Positions 16,140-22,480 of a DNA stretch of 22,480 nucleotides are shown in pieces. Where the stretch lies: positions 1 to 22,480 of the forward strand of contig JBAWYD010000029.1 in assembly GCA_037143735.1 (NCBI GenBank). Direction: 5' to 3'. The notes beneath the pieces are model-generated. The model was not told where the DNA came from. It ran no database searches and was given only the letters and a program-made list of their open reading frames with translations. How positions within the stretch are numbered: position 1 is the stretch's first letter; every line of letters starts with the position of its first letter. The translations under genes were made by a program, and so were the position numbers. Source of the DNA: JAPLJQ01 sp037143735 (lineage in GTDB: Bacteria > Desulfobacterota > Syntrophia > Syntrophales > UBA2185).

Positions 16140-18647
16140 TCAACGGCTTTCTCGGAAGACTCTTGTCATCGTATTTTTCCCGTCTGTCATGATGCTCACG
16201 GCGCCGTTTCTGTCCGTTCTTAGGACCCTTGTTCCAATAACGGAATACCTGCCAAGGACATTGGGATGAGGCAATTTATAAATATTATCAGCCCCGCAAC
16301 TGACAACCACAATATCGGGTTGAACGCGCCTGATAAATGGTTCTGTGCTGGAGGAAAATCCTCCATGATGAGGAACGAATAAAACCTGACTCCTCATATC
16401 GCGACCTGTGCGGACCAGACGCGTTTCTGCAGGTTCAGATATATCCGCCGGTAAGAGAAACGATACGTTTCCATACGTTATTTTCATGACAATAGAGTGG
16501 TTATTCACATCTTGAAATTTTTGTGAAGTTTCATCCTGCTTGCCCAGCGGATTTTCAGGATTCATGATATCGATCAAAATATCATTCATGATGATCACTC
16601 CCGTCTTTTCTGATATAATTTTATGATTGATCTTTTTTTCACTGATGATTCTCAAGAAGTCCCGATAACTCTCATTCCCTGATCTTTCACCGCTCGTCCA
16701 GACTTCCCTGACATCAAAGTTTGACAGAATATAAATCAGACCGTTGAGGTGATCCGGGTGTGGATGGGTGAGAACAACAATATCAATCTTACTGATTCTT
16801 TCATGCCAAAGATAGGGAGCAACGACAAACTTTCCCACATCAAAACTGCCTTCAGGAAAGCCGCCTCCATCAATGAGCATTCTCCTGCCATCAGGCAGTT
16901 GAACGAGGGTTGAACTTCCTTGACCGACGTCAATGGCTGTTACTTCCAAATTTTTCCGAAACAGATCTCTTGTATTCAGATAAAGAGCATCCATAAAGAA
17001 AAAAAGAAAAAGAACAATAAACGCAACCCGATACCAGAAATAATCTCCCGATGAATGTGTCCTGCTATTTTCATTTTTCCGGCTTTTTAACCAGAAATCC
17101 ATACATTTTCCACCCGATATTAATAGACAATAGTACAGGGCAATTTCCGGGATAGTCGGTGTGGATATGAAAAAAGACGAGCCCGGAAGAGAGGCGAAGA
17201 AATCAACCATGCCAACCGATATCCATACGAGAAAAGAAGATAGATGGACAAAAAGAATGGCCAGGTCAGGCGATATCAGAGCGGCGAGAATAATCGCTGT
17301 GGAAACGGGAATAGCGATAATGCCGAGCACAGGGACGACAGCGATATTTGAAAAAATAACAATGGTGGATACCCGATTGAAATAATATACAATCAGCGGC
17401 AGTGTCCCGAGTGTCGCACTGACCGATACGATTAGAAATATGAAAACATTTCTCAGCGTATTGACATTAAAGATCAGGTATTTACTTTTTACTGTATGAT
17501 CAACTTCAGGCAGCCATTTCATCAGTCGGGGGGTAATAAAAAGAATGGCCCATACAGCCATAAACGACAGTTGAAATGATATATCGAACAGGGCATAAGG
17601 AAATGTAACAAGAATTATAAATGCCGCAAGGGCAAGCGTATTGTATAGATCCCTCTCCTTTCCCAGAATGATGGCTATCATGAATGTGACTCCCATGATG
17701 GCAGCCCTGACCACAGACATCCCCATCCCTGCAATAAAGGTATAACTCACAACAGGAATGATCGCAAAAACGGCAGAAACCACATTCATGTTGAACCTTA
17801 AAAGGAGATATGATGAAGATTTCATGATCAGCTGCACGATAAACATGGATAAAACGGCTATGATGCCGATATTAAATCCGGAAATAGCTATAATATGGGA
17901 TGTGCCGGTTTTATTGAATTTTTCCATCACATCCTTTGGTATTTCTTTTTGATCTCCAAGAATCATGGCCTGAATGATTTCTCCATCAGGAGACAGAGAA
18001 TTGTCACGGATGATTTTCTTCAGACGCTGCCGGAATTTTTCAAGACGTGTTTTTAAGACATTTCCCTGATTCTCTCGGATGACTACAATACCGGATGGGT
18101 CATTGATAAAACCGCGGACAGAGATACCTTCGTATCTGAGGTATCTTTCGTAATCAAAACCACCGGGATTTTTGAAATTGTGAGGTACTTTGAGCCTCAC
18201 TTTGAATCGTACATAATCTCCGTATGCAAAGACCCTGAAATTTTTGACAGAAAGCCGGACAAGTCCCTCAACCTGGACATCAGCATCATCACGGATGACT
18301 CGAGTTGCAGAAACAGTTATTTCAGTTTTATCAGGCGATACCTCAGGATTTTCAGAGATAACGCCTTCAATAATTATATTTCCTTTTCCTGCATAATGAA
18401 TGATGTGATTCGTGCCTTGATCAGGATTGAGATATAAATTGATATTTAGAACACCAAGGAAGAGGAATGACAACATCAGGAGCGACAGTTTCAAGCCCTT
18501 CCAGTTTTTTAAGTTTGCTGGAATTAATAATAAGATGAAGGCAGAAAAAAGACAGAACAGCAACAGTATGTCAGGAATCTTAATATAATTACCGATTACA
18601 ATACCTGCCATCATGGCAACAAGGAGAGGAACCAACGGCTTTCGCAT
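16140..18647 (-). CDS. comEC: ComEC/Rec2-family DNA uptake channel protein
   Basis: An 835-residue inner-membrane protein, normal size for full ComEC. Two N-terminal membrane helices (residues ~5-65) precede a DUF4131-like soluble domain (~70-200). The central Competence domain holds multiple membrane helices (~235-520, starting IAISGFNIGIIAV). A C-terminal metallo-beta-lactamase domain begins at VTAIDVGQGSSTLVQL, with LIDGGG and the HxHxDH motif in VLTHPHPDHLNG (~627-637) and PHHGGFSSS further on. ComEC conducts single-stranded DNA into the cytoplasm during transformation. The start at 18647 (MRKPLVPLL) has only a weak GATGAG site. No other competence gene is visible next to it. Confidence 0.92.
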   Translation of the reverse strand: MRKPLVPLLVAMMAGIVIGNYIKIPDILLLFCLFSAFILLLIPANLKNWKGLKLSLLMLSFLFLGVLNINLYLNPDQGTNHIIHYAGKGNIIIEGVISENPEVSPDKTEITVSATRVIRDDADVQVEGLVRLSVKNFRVFAYGDYVRFKVRLKVPHNFKNPGGFDYERYLRYEGISVRGFINDPSGIVVIRENQGNVLKTRLEKFRQRLKKIIRDNSLSPDGEIIQAMILGDQKEIPKDVMEKFNKTGTSHIIAISGFNIGIIAVLSMFIVQLIMKSSSYLLLRFNMNVVSAVFAIIPVVSYTFIAGMGMSVVRAAIMGVTFMIAIILGKERDLYNTLALAAFIILVTFPYALFDISFQLSFMAVWAILFITPRLMKWLPEVDHTVKSKYLIFNVNTLRNVFIFLIVSVSATLGTLPLIVYYFNRVSTIVIFSNIAVVPVLGIIAIPVSTAIILAALISPDLAILFVHLSSFLVWISVGMVDFFASLPGSSFFISTPTIPEIALYYCLLISGGKCMDFWLKSRKNENSRTHSSGDYFWYRVAFIVLFLFFFMDALYLNTRDLFRKNLEVTAIDVGQGSSTLVQLPDGRRMLIDGGGFPEGSFDVGKFVVAPYLWHERISKIDIVVLTHPHPDHLNGLIYILSNFDVREVWTSGERSGNESYRDFLRIISEKKINHKIISEKTGVIIMNDILIDIMNPENPLGKQDETSQKFQDVNNHSIVMKITYGNVSFLLPADISEPAETRLVRTGRDMRSQVLFVPHHGGFSSSTEPFIRRVQPDIVVVSCGADNIYKLPHPNVLGRYSVIGTRVLRTDRNGAVSIMTDGKNTMTRVFRESR

Positions 18648-18688
18648 AGGGTTAACTCATCAAATTCATCGTGAAAAATATTTCAAAA

Positions 18689-18697
18689 TGATATAGT
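18689..18697 (+). promoter_or_regulatory. Candidate extended -10 promoter of the sensor kinase gene
   Basis: TG-A-TATAGT (18689-18697) is an extended -10 box about 45 bp before the start at 18741, in the AT-rich divergent region between comEC and the kinase. No good -35 is seen. Confidence 0.35.
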
Positions 18698-18740
18698 ATT
18701 TCATTGCGAATATATACTTTTTTCATTCGGACATCATGGT

Positions 18741-20417
18741 GTGATGAATCATTCAATGCTTCAGGAAGAAAACATATCGGTAAGGCTTAGATGGTTGATG
18801 CTATCAAGGGTAGCTATTGCCACTTTCTTGCTCGGGATAACTATCTTAATCAATGTCAGAAAAACAGAGCTTCTCCCCGAGACATCAGTTATCGCTCTCT
18901 ATGTCCTTATACTTTTGACTTATTTGCTTACGATTATCTATATTATTCTTCCAAGATTCATCAAGAATCTTAAGATAAACATATACATTCAGACTTTATG
19001 CGATGTGCTTTTAATCACCGGACTTGTGCTTGTTACCGGTGGTATCAGAAGCATTTATTCCGTATTTTATCCCCTTGTCATTATCTATTCGGTTCTGTTT
19101 CTCGCAAGGGGAGGTGGATTGATCATAGCTTCCGCCAGCAGTATCCTTTACGGCCTCATGCTTGATCTTGAATATTATCGGATCATTTATCCCCTGTATG
19201 ATATGACCATTTATGATTACCCGTTTTCTGCCGGGTATGTCTTTACAAGAATCTTTATCCATATCCTGTCATTTTATATCATTGCCTTTCTCGCCAGCTT
19301 TGTTGTTGAAAAAGAAAAAAAAACGAGATCGCTTCTTGCCGAGAAAGAGACAGCCTTCGATCAACTCGATTTACTCCATAGAAGTATCATCGAATCCGTG
19401 GACACGGGCATTATGACTATCAACCTCCAGGGTAAAATCAAGTCTTTCAACAGAGCCGCCCAGGAAATTACAGGATTTTCCTTTACTGAAATAGAAAATA
19501 GAACCGTTGACGTTCTGTTTCCGATGTATGCCGACCTGTTTGAAAACGACAGAAACGACGATCAGAATAAATTGACAAAAAACAGGCTTGATATGGTCAT
19601 TACGGGAAAGGGAAATAGAAACATGGTCCTTGGATGTTCTGTTTCCATTCTTAAAGACAATAAGGGGAAAAGAATAGGAGACATATTCATCTTCCAGGAT
19701 CTCACATCCATAAAGGAGATGGAAAATGCGCTGGATAAAAGCAGGAGACTTGCCCTGATTGGTGAAATGGCTGCCGGTCTTGCCCATGAAATGAGAAATC
19801 CTCTGGCATCCATCATCGGCTCTATTCAGGTGTTGAAGCGTGATCTCAAGCTCAACAATGCGGACGAAAGACTTATGCAGATCATCATGAGGGGCAAGGA
19901 TCAGCTTGAAAATTTTATAAAGGATTTTTTATTGCTGGCAAGACCCACTCCCGGAAACCATGAGTCCGTATTCATCAAGGAAATTATTGAAGATGTTCTT
20001 GAATCCATTCACTATGTGCCTGACTGGAATCATCGTATCGATATAAACCTGTCTCTTGCCGATCATCTGGCCGTCCATGCAAACAAGACGGAGATGAGAG
20101 AAGTGGTCTGGAATCTTATATTAAACGCCATACAGGCCATGCCTGAAGGAGGGGATTTGTCCGTTGAAACAAAAAAAGTCCACGATGAGGATGCAAAAGG
20201 GTTTCTTGAAATGCGTATCGGTGATACGGGTTGCGGAATAGATAACACATGTCTGGAAAAGATTTTTGAACCATTTTATACTACCAAGGAAAAAGGAACA
20301 GGCATTGGTCTTGCCATAGTAAACAGAATAGTGGAGAGTTATACCGGACACATAAAGGTGGAAAGCGCGGCTGATAAGGGAGCCACCTTTATTGTCAACC
20401 TTCCCATCATCACATAA
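18741..20417 (+). CDS. pilS: PilS-like membrane sensor histidine kinase with PAS domain
   Basis: Up to 558 residues. Starts at GTG 18741, ATG 18744 or ATG 18756 are all possible; none has a clear ribosome site. About six membrane helices (roughly residues 20-40, 50-70, 80-98, 105-122, 125-142, 165-187) resemble PilS. A PAS domain follows at ~205-325, the HisKA dimerisation region has LAHEMRNP with phospho-His ~349, and a HATPase domain has NLILNAIQAM, GDTGCGI and KGTGIGLAI. It phosphorylates the response regulator encoded 82 nt downstream. The name pilS is by topology and partner; no pilin gene is in view, so other NtrB-type roles remain possible. Confidence 0.75.
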   Translation: MMNHSMLQEENISVRLRWLMLSRVAIATFLLGITILINVRKTELLPETSVIALYVLILLTYLLTIIYIILPRFIKNLKINIYIQTLCDVLLITGLVLVTGGIRSIYSVFYPLVIIYSVLFLARGGGLIIASASSILYGLMLDLEYYRIIYPLYDMTIYDYPFSAGYVFTRIFIHILSFYIIAFLASFVVEKEKKTRSLLAEKETAFDQLDLLHRSIIESVDTGIMTINLQGKIKSFNRAAQEITGFSFTEIENRTVDVLFPMYADLFENDRNDDQNKLTKNRLDMVITGKGNRNMVLGCSVSILKDNKGKRIGDIFIFQDLTSIKEMENALDKSRRLALIGEMAAGLAHEMRNPLASIIGSIQVLKRDLKLNNADERLMQIIMRGKDQLENFIKDFLLLARPTPGNHESVFIKEIIEDVLESIHYVPDWNHRIDINLSLADHLAVHANKTEMREVVWNLILNAIQAMPEGGDLSVETKKVHDEDAKGFLEMRIGDTGCGIDNTCLEKIFEPFYTTKEKGTGIGLAIVNRIVESYTGHIKVESAADKGATFIVNLPIIT

Positions 20418-20499
20418 CGAGAGGTTAAAATAACTTGAAAACAAGTTTCACATTCGATTCTCAAAAGTCACATCGCGGTGTTTATGAAGGGAGACTATC

Positions 20500-21864
20500 A
20501 TGGCAAAGATACTGGTAGTGGATGATGATCAGGGCATCAGAGAGTTTCTCGAAATCATGCTGAACAGGGAGGGGTACGATGTAATTTGCGCTGATAACGC
20601 CATAAAGGCATTGAATCGCTGCAAAAAAGAGAATTTCGATCTCATCCTTACAGATCTAAGAATGCCAAAGGTCGATGGCATTAATTTTCTGAAATCCGTC
20701 AAAGATGTTTGCCCGGAAACGATGGTAATACTGATGACTGCCTACGCATCGCCAGAAACAGCCGTTTCCGCTATGAATGAAGGGGCTTATGACTATGTGG
20801 AAAAGGATTTTAATATAGAGACGCTTAAAGAAATTGTTCGCACGGCTCTCGATAAAAAAGGGATCAAGAAGGACGATGCGAAGTTTATCAGAGAAGTGGA
20901 AGACGCCGTTTCGTTCGGCCGTATGATTGGAAAAAGCAGAGGAATGCTTAAGGTTTATTCCACGATCAAAAAAGTAGCGCCAACGCCCGCAAATGTCCTC
21001 ATTCTTGGAGAGAGTGGGACAGGGAAGGAGCTTGTAGCCAAATCCATCCACGAAAATAGCCCGAGAGACAATAAGCCATTTATTGTTATTAACTGTGGTG
21101 GAATATCAGAAAGCCTTTTAGAAACAGAGCTGTTTGGTTATGTCAAGGGTGCTTTTACCGGTGCTTATGCGGATAAGGCCGGTTTGTTTGCAAATGCGAG
21201 AGGAGGGACAATTTTCCTCGATGAAATTGCAGAATTGCCCCCGCTACTCCAGGTTAAGTTGCTGAGGGTTGTTCAGGAAAAAACCTTCAGAAGGGTAGGG
21301 GGAACCAATGATATAACGGTTGATGTTCGGATTATCTCTGCCACCAATCAGAATTTAGACCGAAAAGTAAAGGACGGATCATTCAGAGAAGATCTTTACT
21401 TCCGCCTTAATGTTATCCCCATACATATTCCGCCACTAAGAGAACGAAAGGAAGATATCCCTGTCCTGACAAAATATTTCATTGAAAAATATTCAACTGA
21501 ATTCAGGAAACAGATCAAAACCATATCATCCTATGCTATGGAGTTGCTGTTGGAATATCCGTTTCCCGGCAATGTGAGGGAACTCGAAAATATTATCGAG
21601 CGCAGTGTTGCCTTGGAAACGTCCAATATCATTTTACCGGAAAACCTTCACCTGTCGGGAAATATTCATGATATCGATCCAATCACTGACTTCGAATTAC
21701 CTGATGATGGCGTAAATCTGAATGATGAGCTGTCAAAGCATGAAAAACTTTTGATAGAAAAAGCCATCACAAAAGCAAATGGATCAAAGACAAGAGCTGC
21801 AGAGCTCCTTCACGTCAGTTCTGATTCTTTAAGGTACAGGATTGAAAAACTTGGCATTAACTGA
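20500..21864 (+). CDS. pilR: PilR/NtrC-family sigma-54-dependent response regulator
   Basis: A 454-residue protein with GGGAG before the ATG. The receiver domain (1-120) has the acidic pair in VVDDD and phospho-acceptor D52 (LTDLRMP). The AAA+ domain has Walker A GESGTGKE (~170), the sigma-54-contact GAFTGA (~216), Walker B GGTIFLDEI and the R-finger region FREDLYFRLNVIPI. The C-terminal HTH (SKTRAAELLHVSSDSLRYRIEKLGI region) is a Fis-type helix with the LRYR(I/L)xKLG ending typical of PilR. It activates promoters bound by RpoN. The partner kinase lies just upstream. The family is certain, the pil assignment moderately so. Confidence 0.82.
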   Translation: MAKILVVDDDQGIREFLEIMLNREGYDVICADNAIKALNRCKKENFDLILTDLRMPKVDGINFLKSVKDVCPETMVILMTAYASPETAVSAMNEGAYDYVEKDFNIETLKEIVRTALDKKGIKKDDAKFIREVEDAVSFGRMIGKSRGMLKVYSTIKKVAPTPANVLILGESGTGKELVAKSIHENSPRDNKPFIVINCGGISESLLETELFGYVKGAFTGAYADKAGLFANARGGTIFLDEIAELPPLLQVKLLRVVQEKTFRRVGGTNDITVDVRIISATNQNLDRKVKDGSFREDLYFRLNVIPIHIPPLRERKEDIPVLTKYFIEKYSTEFRKQIKTISSYAMELLLEYPFPGNVRELENIIERSVALETSNIILPENLHLSGNIHDIDPITDFELPDDGVNLNDELSKHEKLLIEKAITKANGSKTRAAELLHVSSDSLRYRIEKLGIN

Positions 21865-21884
21865 GGGAAATATGGAATTTTCTC

Positions 21885-21913
21885 TTGACATTAAAACCGT
21901 TCGGTTTTATAGA
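21885..21913 (+). promoter_or_regulatory. Sigma-70 promoter of the leader-peptide/substrate-binding protein unit
   Basis: TTGACA (21885-21890), 17 bp, TATAGA (21908-21913). The predicted start is near 21920, giving a ~200-nt leader before the ATG at 22122. Confidence 0.8.
21892..21909. promoter_or_regulatory. TetR-type operator palindrome between -35 and -10
   Basis: TAAAACCG-TT-CGGTTTTA is a perfect 8+2+8 inverted repeat that fills the promoter spacer. ACCG-NN-CGGT cores are common operators of TetR-family repressors. A bound dimer would block RNA polymerase. The regulator itself is not in the window. Confidence 0.65.
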
Positions 21914-21935
21914 GCTAATCGCAGGGAGCACTCAT

Positions 21936-22010
21936 ATGATTGGCGACAGAGCGGACATCTTTTTTTATTATTTTAGCTTTTTTAGCGAGGTCTGCCTGCT
22001 GCGCTCATGA
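21936..22010 (+). CDS. Phe/Tyr-rich attenuator leader peptide (24 residues)
   Basis: The ATG at 21936 follows GGGAG with 7-nt spacing; the frame ends with TGA at 22008-22010. Codons 9-16 read FFYYFSFF (21960-21983): six Phe or Tyr codons in the first seven positions and five Phe, all TTT, plus TAT TAT overall in eight codons with one Ser. The peptide starts MIGDRADI and ends SEVCLLRS. It compares with the known pheA and pheST leader peptides of enterobacteria, which are also Phe-rich. A ribosome waiting for charged Phe- or Tyr-tRNA would stall just before the antiterminator arm at 21989. It is too short to be an enzyme, and its role should be regulatory. Confidence 0.8.
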   Translation: MIGDRADIFFYYFSFFSEVCLLRS

Positions 22011-22042
22011 CCTGCAATGATCAATCGAGCCGTGGGCAGACC
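21989..22042 (+). promoter_or_regulatory. Antiterminator hairpin of the attenuator
   Basis: GGTCTGCCTGC (21989-21999) pairs with GTGGGCAGACC (22032-22042) in 11 bp with two G-U pairs. The 5' arm lies within the last leader codons, so a ribosome reaching the stop codon would cover it. A competing short stem AGGTC/GACCT (21988-21992 with 22009-22013) could act as the pause hairpin. Confidence 0.65.
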
Positions 22043-22065
22043 GTTGAGCTGTCCGCGGCTTTTTT
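22028..22065 (+). terminator. Attenuator terminator T1
   Basis: AGCCGTGG (22028-22035) pairs with CCGCGGCT (22053-22060), 8 bp with one G-U pair, and runs into six T residues (22060-22065). Its 5' arm shares 22032-22035 with the antiterminator, so the two exclude each other. Confidence 0.75.
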
Positions 22066-22080
22066 ATTTAAAGGCCGTGG
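22053..22080 (+). promoter_or_regulatory. Alternative hairpin linking the two terminators
   Basis: CCGCGGCTTT (22053-22062) can pair with AAGGCCGTGG (22071-22080), with wobble pairs at two positions. It uses the 3' arm of T1 and the 5' arm of T2, so it would disable both. Confidence 0.45.
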
Positions 22081-22099
22081 ATTTTTCCAGGGCTTTTTT
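22074..22099 (+). terminator. Second terminator-like hairpin T2
   Basis: GCCGTGG (22074-22080) and CCAGGGC (22087-22093) form a 7-position stem with one G-G mismatch and an ATTTTT loop, followed by six T residues (22094-22099). Its 5' arm nearly repeats that of T1. Confidence 0.5.
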
Positions 22100-22121
22100 C
22101 ATTTAGACAAGGGAGGGTGTG

Positions 22122-22480
22122 ATGAACTTTAGTATTATTAGAAAATGTGTTTTAACGGTCGTTGTCGCATTGCTTTGCGCATTATTGACATCAAATGCGG
22201 ACGCCAAGACCATTAAGGTAGGCGCTGCCATCAACATGACGGGACCCGCCTCCACGTGGGGTCAGTTTCATGCCAAGGGTCAGCAGGACTATTTCCGTTA
22301 CGTTAACGACGTCAAGGGCGGAATAGGAGGCCGAAAAATTGAAATGATACTCGTCGATACGGGCTATAAAGTCCCGGAAGCGGTAGCTGCTGTGAGAAAA
22401 TTCGCCATCCTGGATCGGGTTGATATGATTGCGACCTGGGGAGCTGGAGAAGGATTGGCGGCTAAACCCATCATTCAGCA
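22122..22480 (+). CDS. Liv-type ABC transporter periplasmic substrate-binding protein (partial, runs off right edge)
   Basis: The first 119 residues are visible. The ATG at 22122 follows AGGGAGGG. A Sec signal peptide (residues 1-28: KC, then VLTVVVALLCALLTS, then NADA) probably is cleaved after ADA. The mature start TIKVGAAINMTGPASTWGQ is typical of the Peripla_BP_6 family of branched-chain or aromatic amino-acid and amide binding proteins, followed by GGIGGRKIEMILVDTGYKVPEAVAAVRK. It delivers a ligand to a LivHMGF-type permease, whose genes would lie to the right. The Phe/Tyr leader peptide upstream suggests an aromatic amino acid or a related compound as the ligand; this is inference. Confidence 0.88.
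   Translation, partial: MNFSIIRKCVLTVVVALLCALLTSNADAKTIKVGAAINMTGPASTWGQFHAKGQQDYFRYVNDVKGGIGGRKIEMILVDTGYKVPEAVAAVRKFAILDRVDMIATWGAGEGLAAKPIIQ

Noticed and set aside
20432..20447. AACTTG-AAAA-CAAGTT hairpin between the kinase and regulator genes
   Set aside because: Short AT-rich stem without a T-tract; the two genes are probably cotranscribed.
21914..22121. Leader as a metabolite riboswitch or stand-alone small RNA
   Set aside because: I see no conserved aptamer pattern, while the peptide frame with Phe/Tyr codons and overlapping arms explains the structure better.

Overview
The window looks like a chromosomal segment from a strictly anaerobic Gram-negative bacterium, most likely one of the former Deltaproteobacteria (Desulfobacterota, Syntrophales-like). 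That placement is an inference. It rests on the Re-citrate/homocitrate synthase-type enzyme, DUF362 and Cys-rich ferredoxin-like proteins, a PilS/PilR-type two-component pair and a Liv-type binding protein. No rRNA, tRNA or CRISPR array was seen.

Positions 1-4954 (all minus strand) carry a DNA phosphorothioation (Dnd) locus in the order dndC, SBD-HNH endonuclease, dndD remnant, dndE fused to a HerA/FtsK-like ATPase (running off the left edge). dndD has lost its N-terminal half, including Walker A. The break sits at a 124-bp element with 18-bp terminal inverted repeats (2342-2465) that looks like a MITE. As it stands the modification machine should be inactive, while a putative phosphorothioate-reading nuclease gene is intact.

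Positions 5059-8288 hold two divergent units that share a 200-bp promoter region with two near-consensus sigma-70 promoters. Leftward lie a PfkB-family (adenosine kinase-like) gene and a Cys-rich 4Fe-4S protein with an overlapping start. Rightward lie a DUF362 ferredoxin protein and a UvrD/PcrA-type helicase. The helicase converges, with a 4-nt overlap, on a DRE-TIM metallolyase of the Re-citrate/homocitrate synthase class that carries a C-terminal Cache-like sensor domain. Next come a LysM lipoprotein gene with a clear terminator and the leftward set comEC-hisS-aspS.

Positions 18741-21864 encode a PilS-like sensor kinase and a PilR-like sigma-54 activator on the plus strand. After them comes the most interesting stretch, 21885-22121. 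A sigma-70 promoter has a TetR-style palindrome exactly between -35 and -10. It is followed by a 24-codon leader peptide with a Phe/Tyr run (FFYYFSFF), mutually exclusive antiterminator and terminator hairpins, and a second terminator. This has all the parts of a ribosome-mediated Phe/Tyr attenuator, and it sits in front of a Liv-family periplasmic substrate-binding protein that continues past the right edge. It predicts that this transport operon is controlled by charged Phe/Tyr-tRNA as well as by a repressor.
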